This document shows, piece by piece, positions 23,971 to 31,050 of a stretch of DNA of 35,768 bases. Location of the stretch: contig DATCJU010000145.1 of assembly GCA_036562635.1 (NCBI GenBank), positions 1 through 35,768 on the forward strand, given 5' to 3'. Position numbers and translations under genes: made by a program. Position 1 is the first letter of the stretch; each line of letters begins with the position of its first letter. The notes beneath the pieces are model-generated. The model was given only the letters and a program-made list of their open reading frames with translations, had not been told where the DNA came from and ran no database searches. Source of the DNA: DATCJU01 sp036562635 (GTDB lineage: Bacteria; Actinomycetota; Actinomycetes; Mycobacteriales; Pseudonocardiaceae).

Positions 23971-26043
23971 TCATCCGGTCCCGGCGGTGCGGACGGCGAG
24001 CAGGGCCACGTCGTCCTGCAGCTCACGGTCCACCATGGCGTCCAGCACCCGGGCGCAGACCTCGTCCACCCCACAGTCGGGGGGCATGTCGGCCACGACC
24101 TGATGGAGCCGCTCCGCGCGCTCGTCGGGATCGGTGCCCCGCACCTCGATGATCCCGTCGGTGTAGAGCAACAACAGCGACCCGTCCGGGCACTCGGCCC
24201 ACGCGTCCTGTCGGCTGTTCCCGGGAACGGCACCGATCAGCAGGGACCGGGCATCGTCCAACCAGGTGACCTGGCCGTCCGGGCTACGCAACAGCGGCGC
24301 GGGGTGGCCGGCGTTGGCGTAGCTGACCCGCCGGAATCCCCCGTCGGCCGGTTCCATACGCAGGTACGCGATGGTGGCCATGGCGTCCACCTGCAGGCCG
24401 TGCACCATGTGCTCGCAGCGGTCCAACACCTCCCCCGGCCGTCCCCCCTCCCAGGCGCAGGCCCGCAGCAGGCCGCGGAGCTGGCCCATGACGGCCGCGG
24501 CCCGCAGGTCGTGGCCCACCACGTCGCCCACCACCAGGCCCACCGCCCCGTCGGGTAGCGGCAGCACGTCGTACCAGTCCCCGCCCACGTGGGTCTCCCC
24601 CGCACCGGCCAGGTAACGGGCGGCCAGCAGCAGACCGGGGACGTCCGGCAGTTCGGGGAGCAGGCTGAGCTGCAGGATCTGTGCGGCCTCGTGCTCCCGC
24701 AGGTACAGCCGGGCGTTGTCCACGGCCAGGGCCGCACGACCGGCCAGATCCGCGGCCACCTCCGCGTCGCGCTGGGTGTAGCGCCGTCCGTAGGGCCGTT
24801 CCGTGCACAGGGTGAGGGTGCCCAGCACCCGGCCGCGGGCCCGCAGCGGTACCACGATCATCGACATCGGGCGCAGCTGCCGGATCTCGTGCACCACCTC
24901 CGGTGGCCAGCTCTCGGGAGGCCAGAAGTCGTCGGGCAGATCGGGCAGCAGGACCGGTGGGCCTCCGGACAGCACGCTGGAAGCCGGGTCCGATCCGCCC
25001 ACCCGGGGGGTGTACACCTCCCCCAGGCGGTACAGCGCGTCGATCTGCTCGCTCCGCCGGTGGTGGGCGGCGGCACGGTGCGCGGTGTTGCCATGGGGTT
25101 CGTCGAGCAGGTCGATCCAGCAGTAGTCGGCCAGGACCGGCACCACGAGCCTGGTGAGCTGGCGTACCACGTCGTCGACGTCGAGGGTGGCGCTGAGCAG
25201 GTCGGCGGCCTCGGTGAGCAACCGCAGGTGCCGGCTGGTCTCCTCGGCCGCGGCCCAGGCGGCCTCCCGCTGGTGTTCCAGCAACACCCGCTCGGTGACG
25301 TCGGTCAACACCGCCACGAAGTGGTCCTCCCGGCCACTGGCGTCGGTGACCGGGCTGATGGTCACCTCGTTCCAGAACGGGCTGCCGTCCTTGCGGTAGG
25401 TGATCAGCACCTCGGTGACCGGGTGGCGCTGGTGCAACGCCTGGCGCAGCCGGTCCACCACCACCTGGTCCGTCCCACGGCCCCGGAACACCCCCACGCT
25501 GCGCCCGACCACCTCGGCCGGCTCGTAACCGGTGAGCCTGGTGAACGCCGCGTTGACCCACAGCAACGGGAATCCGGGCCGGCGGGCGTCGCCGACCGCC
25601 ATCGCGATACCGGCCCGGGCCAGCGCCCGCTGCCACACCAGGTCCAGCAGCCGTTCCTGGGCGCCCTCGGTCTCGTCGAGCCGCACCAGCACGATCAGCG
25701 CGACGGACCCCTCGCCCTCCGGGCCGGGCAGGGGAATGCCGGTCACCCACAGCACGTCGTCCCCGCCCCCGGCCACGCGGACCGGCTGACCGCTCACCTG
25801 GTGGCCCTCGGCGGCGTGGTGCAGCGGGGACCACGCCCGCTGCAGGGGTCGCCCGTCCAGGTCGGTCAGGCCCGCGAGCTTGCTCCAGGTGTCGACGGAG
25901 ACCGGTGGGGTCGCCTCAAGGGCCAGTTCGGCGGCTGCCGGGTTGGCGTAGACGACGCTGCTGGTGGGGACATCGACGAGCAGCACGGGAGCCGCCGCCG
26001 ACTCGATGCCCGCGGGAAGTGCCGCCAGATGCGTCCCCCGCAT
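23971..26043 (-). CDS. PAS/LOV-like/GAF SpoIIE-type protein phosphatase
   Basis: 690 residues. PAS 12-120; a second PAS at about 140-252 that is clearly LOV-derived (YRKDGSPFWNEVTISPVTD, HFVAVLTDVTER) but reads GRSVGVFR where photoactive LOV domains have GRNCRFLQ, so the flavin-bonding Cys is Val183 and it should be blind to light by the normal chemistry; GAF 270-445; PP2C-type phosphatase 470-690 with metal ligands intact (GGDWYD D489/D492, VGDVVGH D507, YTDG D629, QDDVALL D677/D678). RsbP/RsbU-like enzymes dephosphorylate STAS anti-anti-sigma factors to free a stress sigma factor; the likely substrate is the STAS protein at 26834. ATG at 26043 has GGGGGG seven bases upstream. Confidence 0.9.
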   Translation of the reverse strand: MRGTHLAALPAGIESAAAPVLLVDVPTSSVVYANPAAAELALEATPPVSVDTWSKLAGLTDLDGRPLQRAWSPLHHAAEGHQVSGQPVRVAGGGDDVLWVTGIPLPGPEGEGSVALIVLVRLDETEGAQERLLDLVWQRALARAGIAMAVGDARRPGFPLLWVNAAFTRLTGYEPAEVVGRSVGVFRGRGTDQVVVDRLRQALHQRHPVTEVLITYRKDGSPFWNEVTISPVTDASGREDHFVAVLTDVTERVLLEHQREAAWAAAEETSRHLRLLTEAADLLSATLDVDDVVRQLTRLVVPVLADYCWIDLLDEPHGNTAHRAAAHHRRSEQIDALYRLGEVYTPRVGGSDPASSVLSGGPPVLLPDLPDDFWPPESWPPEVVHEIRQLRPMSMIVVPLRARGRVLGTLTLCTERPYGRRYTQRDAEVAADLAGRAALAVDNARLYLREHEAAQILQLSLLPELPDVPGLLLAARYLAGAGETHVGGDWYDVLPLPDGAVGLVVGDVVGHDLRAAAVMGQLRGLLRACAWEGGRPGEVLDRCEHMVHGLQVDAMATIAYLRMEPADGGFRRVSYANAGHPAPLLRSPDGQVTWLDDARSLLIGAVPGNSRQDAWAECPDGSLLLLYTDGIIEVRGTDPDERAERLHQVVADMPPDCGVDEVCARVLDAMVDRELQDDVALLAVRTAGTG

Positions 26044-26143
26044 CACCCATCCCCCCGACTACCAGCGTTTTCACGGCACCAGCGAGCTTAGGTGCCCGTG
26101 TGGGGGGCGGCAGCGCGAGCGACTCCGGGAGAACCCGGGTGGG

Positions 26144-26459
26144 TCAGGGCGCGACCCGCACCTCTCCCGGCACGTCCGCCGCCTCCATCTCACGGTTCGG
26201 CACGGTCGTGGGGGACTCCGGGTGGACCGCCCAGCCGACGAACCGCCTCGGCCTCGGGCCGCATCTCCGGGGTGTAGTCCCCACCCTTGACGTAGACGTC
26301 GGGGCGGATCAGCTCCAGCAGTGTCCCGGCGGTGTCCTCCTCGAACACCACCACGTGGTCCACGCAGCTCAGCGCGGCCAGCACGGTTGCCCGGTCACCT
26401 GCGGGGTCACCGGGCGACCGGGGCCCTTGGGCCGGGCCACGCTCGTGCGTTCCTGCCAT
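26144..26459 (-). pseudogene. Remnant of bifunctional heptose kinase/adenylyltransferase (HldE/RfaE), C-terminal fragment
   Basis: The reading frame from 26459 to 26190 carries GDRATVLAALSCVDHVVVFE, EDTAGTLLELIRPDVYVKGGDYTPE, the characteristic C-terminal half of the ADP-heptose adenylyltransferase domain. The kinase domain and the NTP-binding HxGH part are gone. Past RRLGG the frame shifts: the +1 frame reads HPESPTTVPNR...EAA to a stop at 26144, a plausible worn version of the STT..V..R family end. Just upstream another frame reads FHRLRTGHGRNARAW, possibly a decayed start of the same domain. Not functional as an enzyme. Confidence 0.7.
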
Positions 26460-26833
26460 GCCCGGTACGGAGCCGGTGAAACTCGCCCCTGGCCGATCGG
26501 CTAGTGACGCGGGGTGACCACAGGCGCCCGAAAGGGACCCGGAAGAGCGGTTGTGACCGAGCCACTACGCCTCGTAGGGTGGGCGCAGCGGTTGCACCAT
26601 CAGCTGCGCCGCGAAGGGAGTGCACCAGCAAGTACGGCGGGCCCAAACGGGGCTCGCGACCCAGGGCGGCGATCGGCGCCTCACCGTCCTGCTTCACGTG
26701 CCCCAGCTCCCCAGCGCAACAACACGGCAACGGAGGGAGCTCGATCGTGCACCACGAGCCTGCATTGGCTGCACACACCAGGAGCGGACCGACCCGAACG
26801 ATCCGTTCCACCGACGGCGATGCGGAGGCGATC
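26460..26833. other. Gap before the STAS gene
   Basis: No convincing gene. A GTG at 26747 with GGAGGGAG upstream is in frame with the STAS gene and could extend it by 29 residues, but third-position G+C there is low (about 21 of 29), unlike real genes here. No GNNT-GGGTA promoter is visible. The left end may contain decayed hldE sequence. Confidence 0.35.
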
Positions 26834-27205
26834 GTGCCGGAGCAGTTGATCGACCTGACGGTCAGCGTACGTGAGCAGGCCGTCGTGGTCAGTGTGTCCG
26901 GGGAGATCGACATGCTGACCGCGCCCACCCTGCGCTCCTGCCTGGAGCACCAGCTCAAGCAACGGCCACAGCTGATCGTGGTGGACCTGAGTTCGATCTC
27001 CTTCCTCGGTTCCAGTGGACTGGCCGTCCTGGTGGCGATGCAACGTCGGGCCGGGGAGACGGGGACGACCCTGCGCCTGGTGTGCTCCACCAGGGCCGTG
27101 CTGCGCCCGCTGCAGGCCACGGGTCTGGACGAGGTCTTCCAGGTCAGCGGCACCCTCGAGGAGGCACTGACGGAGAAGGGCGGCAGCGCGGCCGTCACGG
27201 TGTGA
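26834..27205 (+). CDS. STAS-domain anti-anti-sigma factor
   Basis: 123 residues, one STAS domain: VVVSVSGEIDMLTAPTLRSC, LIVVDLSSISFLGSSGLAVL (the phosphorylatable Ser pair in SSGL is intact), and LRLVCSTRAVLRPLQATGLDEVFQV. RsbV/SpoIIAA-type proteins bind the anti-sigma kinase when unphosphorylated and so release the sigma factor. GTG at 26834 has GGAGG five bases upstream. Neighbours: the leftward phosphatase 790 bases away and a convergent heptose cluster. It appears to have been inserted into that cluster, between gmhA and hldE remnants. Confidence 0.9.
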   Translation: MPEQLIDLTVSVREQAVVVSVSGEIDMLTAPTLRSCLEHQLKQRPQLIVVDLSSISFLGSSGLAVLVAMQRRAGETGTTLRLVCSTRAVLRPLQATGLDEVFQVSGTLEEALTEKGGSAAVTV

Positions 27206-27235
27206 GCACTCGCTTCCGCCTCACCACCCGGGTCG

Positions 27236-27262
27236 CCCCGGTGACGTGACCGGTGACCGGGG
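27236..27262. terminator. Hairpin between the STAS gene and the convergent cluster
   Basis: CCCCGGT (27236-27242) and ACCGGGG (27256-27262) form a perfect 7-bp stem in the 72-base convergent gap. Confidence 0.4.
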
Positions 27263-27277
27263 TGGGTCCGGGCCGGT

Positions 27278-27481
27278 TTATCGGCGGCTCGACCTCCCGT
27301 TCCGGTCGGGACCGGTGCCCGGGACGGGGACCACACCGTCCGGTGTGGCGCGACGGGGCACGACCGGTTCCGGGCGCACCGCCTTGGTGGCGGTCATCTC
27401 GTCCAGCAGTTCCGGGCCGTATCCGTGGCCGCTGCCGCTGGCCCGCCGCGGGTTCCAGGCGACCACCGACGACTCGCTCAC
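27278..27481 (-). CDS. Small hypothetical protein after the gmhA remnant
   Basis: 67 residues beginning SESSVVAWNPRRASGSGHGY then GPELLDEMTATKAV, ending Pro/Val/Arg rich. The GTG start has GAGGAGAG close upstream and overlaps the stop of the broken gmhA frame as GTGA. Third codon positions are strongly G/C, as in expressed genes here. It shares no similarity with sedoheptulose-phosphate isomerases, so it is either a small gene that survived behind gmhA or an open frame with no product. Confidence 0.4.
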   Translation of the reverse strand: MSESSVVAWNPRRASGSGHGYGPELLDEMTATKAVRPEPVVPRRATPDGVVPVPGTGPDRNGRSSRR

Positions 27482-27879
27482 GAGGCTCTCCTCGCCGCAG
27501 GCTCCACGCCCGTGCCGTCCCGTTCCCGGGCGCCACGTCGGCACCCTCGAACGGCGAAGACCTGGTCGTAGCCGTAAGTCGTTGCCGATCGCGGTGAAGC
27601 TGGAGGTGTCGGTGTTCAGGGCGATCGCCGAGAACGGGAGCCGGTCGTGGGCGAACCGGCCGACCAGCTCCACGGTGAGATGTTGGGCCGCGGCGGCGTT
27701 GCCCCGTTGCCCGCGGCCAGGAGCCGTCCACCGGTGCGCAGCCGTCGGACCAGCTCCCGGCCCCGGTGAGTGAGCGCCGGGGCGTGGTCGCGCAGCCCGG
27801 CCAGGGTACCGCTCAGCTCGTCCGGGTGAGCCAGGACGGCTGACCGGGCGGGGACGGGGGTGCGCCGTGCCGGGGTCAT
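27478..27879 (-). pseudogene. gmhA: Broken sedoheptulose 7-phosphate isomerase (SIS domain)
   Basis: Starts at ATG 27879, overlapping the GT4 stop (ATGA), and reads TLAGLRDHAPALTHRGRELV...GGRLLAAGNG. There a C run on the plus strand (27702-27705) is one base short, and the SIS core continues in the next frame: AAAQHLTVELVGRFAHDRLP then FSAIALNTDTSSFTAIGND. An extra base at about 27576-27577 returns it to the first frame (YGYDQVFA), after which similarity ends and a stop follows at 27478. So two opposing indels plus loss of the last third, including the rest of the active site. The product cannot be an active GmhA. Confidence 0.8.
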
Positions 27880-29105
27880 CCCCCACCTCCTGCGATCTGC
27901 CCGGCGTGCCGATCGACGCCCGCCTCGACCATGGCCCGCTCGTAGACGCGCAGCATGTCGGTGGCGACCCGATCCCAGGAGTAGCGGGCCCGCGCCCGAT
28001 CCGCCCCGGCGATGCCGAAGGCCTGCCGTCGCGACTCGTCCAGCAGGAGCTGCCGCAGTGTCTGGACCATCTGGTCGAGCTGCCGCGGGGGCACGTGCAG
28101 CCCGGTCACCCCGTCCACGACGGTGTCGGTCAGCCCGCCCACGGCGCTGGCCACCACCGGAACCCCGCAGGCCATCGACTCCAGGGGCACGATGCCGAAC
28201 GGCTCGTACCAGGGGGTGCAGACCACGATGTCCGCGGAGCGCAGCAACGCCGGCATGTCCCGGTGCGGCACCTGACCCAACAGGTGGACCCGGTCGGCCA
28301 CGCCTTCGTCGTTGGCCAGACGCCACAGCCGCTGGGCCTCGGGGTCGGAGACCAGGGAGGAGCGCGGCGGGCCACCGGCGATCACCAGCTCGGTGTCGGG
28401 CAGGCTCCGGAGGGCGCGGACGACCACGTCGAACCCCTTGCGCCGCACCAGCCGCCCCGCGCTGACCAGTCGGTAGCGCGCTCCCTTGGGCTGCCGTTCC
28501 CCCTCCGGGGTGAACATCTCGGTGTCCACCCCGGAGGGCACCACGGAGATCCGGTCCCGCGGCACCCCCATCCGCACCAGTTCGAAGACCTCGTCGGAGC
28601 AGGTCGCCGCGACCCGGGTCGCCTCACGACCGATCTTGCGTTCCAGGGTGATCCGCTCGGGCGGGCTGGTGTCCTCCCTGCCCTGGTAGCGCCGCTTGAC
28701 CGTGCCCAGCGCGTGGAACGTCTGCACCACGGGCACCCCGACATTCCTGGCGGCCAGGATCGAGGCAAGACCGGACATCCAGAAGTGGGCGTGCACCACG
28801 TCGGGGCGTCGTCGCCGCCAGCACTCGATGAGGTAGCCGCCGAAGGCGCCCATGTACGGCAGCAGCTCGTCCTTGGGGATCCGGCGTGGTGGACCGGCCG
28901 GTACGCAGACGACCTCGACCCCCGGGGCGCAGCGCGTCCGCTCCGGAAGGTCGGGATCGTCCCTGCGGGTGTACACGGTCACCTGGTGGCCCTTGCGGGC
29001 CAGGGCCGCGGACAGTTCCGCCACGTGCAGGTTCTGCCCGCCCGCGTCCACCTCACCGAGCGGCGCCAAGGGGCTGGCGTGCTCGGACACCATCGCGATC
29101 CTCAT
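27876..29105 (-). CDS. GT4 family glycosyltransferase
   Basis: 409 residues, GT-B fold. N-terminal donor-loop region VSEHASPLAPLGEVDAGGQN, VVHAHFWMSG, VQTFHALGTVKRRYQG, C-terminal SAGRLVRRKGFDVVVRAL and the EX7E motif EPFGIVPLESMACGVPVV. Intact throughout. In other actinobacteria very similar enzymes sit in heptose clusters with GmhA, HldE, GmhB and GT9. ATG at 29105 has GGAGG five bases upstream. It is translationally coupled to the broken gmhA behind it and two bases from the other glycosyltransferase in front. Confidence 0.9.
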   Translation of the reverse strand: MRIAMVSEHASPLAPLGEVDAGGQNLHVAELSAALARKGHQVTVYTRRDDPDLPERTRCAPGVEVVCVPAGPPRRIPKDELLPYMGAFGGYLIECWRRRRPDVVHAHFWMSGLASILAARNVGVPVVQTFHALGTVKRRYQGREDTSPPERITLERKIGREATRVAATCSDEVFELVRMGVPRDRISVVPSGVDTEMFTPEGERQPKGARYRLVSAGRLVRRKGFDVVVRALRSLPDTELVIAGGPPRSSLVSDPEAQRLWRLANDEGVADRVHLLGQVPHRDMPALLRSADIVVCTPWYEPFGIVPLESMACGVPVVASAVGGLTDTVVDGVTGLHVPPRQLDQMVQTLRQLLLDESRRQAFGIAGADRARARYSWDRVATDMLRVYERAMVEAGVDRHAGQIAGGGG

Positions 29106-29107
29106 AC

Positions 29108-30190
29108 TCACCTCCAGCCGGCGACCGGGTGGCTCCGCCTGCCGACGCCGGTCACCCCCGTCAGGGAGACCGGCACGTTCACCGCTCCACCGGCCCCCAC
29201 GGGGTGCGCGGAGACCACGGTGGTCAGCAACCGGTCCCAGTCAGCGAGGAACGAATCGAGTCCGTAGCGGGCGAGCGCGGCCCTGCGTGCCGCGCGCCCC
29301 AGGTGTGCTGCGTACTCCGGGTCGGCCGTCAGGTCACCGAGGGCCCGGAGGAGCACGTCCACCCGGGTGGAGATCACCCCGGCCTCGGGCGGCACCGCCT
29401 CGACCACCTCGGTGGTGGCCAGAGCCACCACCGGCATGCCCAGGTGCATGGCCTCGATCAGGGACAACCCGAGCGAGGTCCACCGGGCGGGATACAGGTA
29501 GACCCGTCGCCTGGCCATCTGCGCGTGCAGATCGGGCGGGCGCAGGTCGCCCATCACCCGCAGTTGCCGGGACCGGATCCCGGCCATGGCGAGCCGAGCG
29601 GGCAGCAGGGCCGTCCTCATGCCGAACACGTCGACCGGCGCGACCTCCGCGAACCGGGGCAGCAGATCGGTACCGGTCACCCGCCACCGCCGCACCGGTT
29701 CGTTGATCACGACGGCGGCGTGCGGAAGGTCGCCGGTGTAGCGGTACCCCGGGTCGACCACCCCGTGCTCGACGACCGCGGTGGGCGCCCGCCCGTTGTC
29801 CCACATCAGCTCGTTGAAGTGGGTGACGTGCACCAGCAGGATGTCGCTGCGGTCGGCGATCGGGTGAAGAGCGTTGGGCACCCCGCCCTTGGGGGCGTTG
29901 TGCTCGACGTACACCGCGGGCACGTCCCGGCCGGGTCGCCGGCCGAGCCACTGCTCGGCGTACCGGATCTCCTCGGGGCGTTGCAGCACGACGACGTCGA
30001 CGTCCAGGTCCGCCAGCTCCGGAACCGGCACGTCCTGCACGTTGTCCGGCCAGTTCCGGTCACCCCGCCCGCCACCCCACGGCCCGCCCTCGGGCAGCAC
30101 CGGCAGCAGGTAGGTGTGGCCGCCGCGTACGAACGAGTCGGTCCACGATCCGTGGACGTGCCACAACAGCACCCGCAGGTTCCGCCTCAT
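29108..30190 (-). CDS. Glycosyltransferase of the actinobacterial heptose-cluster type
   Basis: 360 residues. Diagnostic segments: LRVLLWHVHGSWTDSFVRGGHTY at the N-terminus, VDVVVLQRPEEIRYAEQWLG, AVYVEHNAPKGGVPN, LLVHVTHFNELMWDNG, and the GT-B C-terminal end SLGLSLIEAMHLGMPVVALATTEVVEAVPPEAGV. Intact, no frame disturbance. Glu in SLIEAMHLG is the likely donor-binding position. The ATG overlaps the upstream remnant gene as ATGA. Acceptor and sugar unknown; the family is almost confined to this cluster type, as I recall it. Confidence 0.85.
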   Translation of the reverse strand: MRRNLRVLLWHVHGSWTDSFVRGGHTYLLPVLPEGGPWGGGRGDRNWPDNVQDVPVPELADLDVDVVVLQRPEEIRYAEQWLGRRPGRDVPAVYVEHNAPKGGVPNALHPIADRSDILLVHVTHFNELMWDNGRAPTAVVEHGVVDPGYRYTGDLPHAAVVINEPVRRWRVTGTDLLPRFAEVAPVDVFGMRTALLPARLAMAGIRSRQLRVMGDLRPPDLHAQMARRRVYLYPARWTSLGLSLIEAMHLGMPVVALATTEVVEAVPPEAGVISTRVDVLLRALGDLTADPEYAAHLGRAARRAALARYGLDSFLADWDRLLTTVVSAHPVGAGGAVNVPVSLTGVTGVGRRSHPVAGWR

Positions 30191-30378
30191 GCGGCCACCT
30201 CCCCCAACAGCTGTTCCAGTGCGGCCACCACCTCCTGGGCGGACACCGAGTTCAGGCAGGGGTTGCCGGGGACAGGACAGGTCCGCGCCTGGCTGTCCCG
30301 GCAGGGCGATCTCCGGTCGCCGAGCAGCACGTCGCCGTCGCTGTCCCGACGGGCCACCAGCACGCGGGTGCCGCTCAT
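30187..30378 (-). pseudogene. In-frame internally deleted GT9 heptosyltransferase remnant
   Basis: 63 residues. The first 20 (SGTRVLVARRDSDGDVLLG) match the N-terminus of GT9 heptosyltransferases (RVLVARLDS.GDVLLAGPAVRA), and the rest (TCPVPGNPCLNSVSAQEVVA) matches the C-terminal CPVPG.PCL..V segment of actinobacterial GT9 proteins. The roughly 270-300 residues that should lie between are missing, yet the frame is kept and both ends overlap their neighbours by four bases (ATGA). Translation of the operon is thus preserved while the enzyme is gone. Confidence 0.65.
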
Positions 30379-30998
30379 CGCACCCCCTTTCCCGACATGG
30401 ACGGAGGGCGGGGATGGGTCCCGTCGGGACGACGGGTGGGACGCAGCACGGCCCGGACCGCCTCCAGCGGATCGGAGGTCACCACCGGTGCGGCGGCGAC
30501 CTCCTCAGGCCGGGTGGCAGGAGTGGGCACCAGGACGGCCCGGGCACCCGCGGCACGGGCGGCCTCGACGTCCGCCCCGATGCCACCGACGACCACGACG
30601 CCGGACACCGGCACTCCGAGTCGGCGCGTGGTGGAGAGCACCATGCCGGGGGCGGGCTTGCGGCACCGACAGCCGCTCTGCCCGGTGTGCGGGCGGATCT
30701 CCCGGACGTCGCACCGGCCCAGCAGGGCCTCCACCCGGGCATCGCCCCGGCGCAGCTGCGCGGACGTGATCAGTCCGCGACCCACGCCCGACTGGTTGGT
30801 GACGACGCCGATCGGGATACGGGCCCGCCGCAGCGCGTCGCGTGCGGGTATCGCTCCGGGCATCGGGCGCACCCGGTCCGGGTCGACGCTGTCGGGCCCG
30901 TCGTGCACCAGCGTGCCGTCCCGCTCGAACAGGACGGCGTGCACGCCGTGTCCCGTGTCGGGGGAGTCGGCGGCGAGGATACTCCTGCTCCGCTCCAC
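30375..30998 (-). CDS. GmhB-like HAD-IIIA protein with lost active-site residues
   Basis: 207 residues, clearly of the D,D-heptose 1,7-bisphosphate phosphatase group: DGTLVHD, GVVTNQSGVGRGLI, CRCRKPAPGM, GADVEAARAAGARAVLVPTP. But HAD motif I reads FERDGT, so the nucleophile Asp is Glu25; motif IV reads VGGIGADV with Gly139 for the conserved Asp; and the zinc-binding C-x-H-x5-C-x-C reads R102-x-H-x5-C-x-C. Motif II Thr and motif III Lys remain. Phosphatase activity is therefore doubtful. GTG at 30998 gives 18 extra residues; GTG at 30944 would start at HAVLF. First gene of the decayed heptose operon. Confidence 0.82.
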   Translation of the reverse strand: MERSRSILAADSPDTGHGVHAVLFERDGTLVHDGPDSVDPDRVRPMPGAIPARDALRRARIPIGVVTNQSGVGRGLITSAQLRRGDARVEALLGRCDVREIRPHTGQSGCRCRKPAPGMVLSTTRRLGVPVSGVVVVGGIGADVEAARAAGARAVLVPTPATRPEEVAAAPVVTSDPLEAVRAVLRPTRRPDGTHPRPPSMSGKGVR

Positions 30999-31050
30999 AG
31001 CCGGAGGAGTTCTCCGACTGCCGGGCCGATAAACGCCCGCAACCTGATTA

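Noticed and set aside
24589..26091. 500-codon rightward open frame
   Set aside because: Antisense of the SpoIIE phosphatase gene, whose domains are intact.
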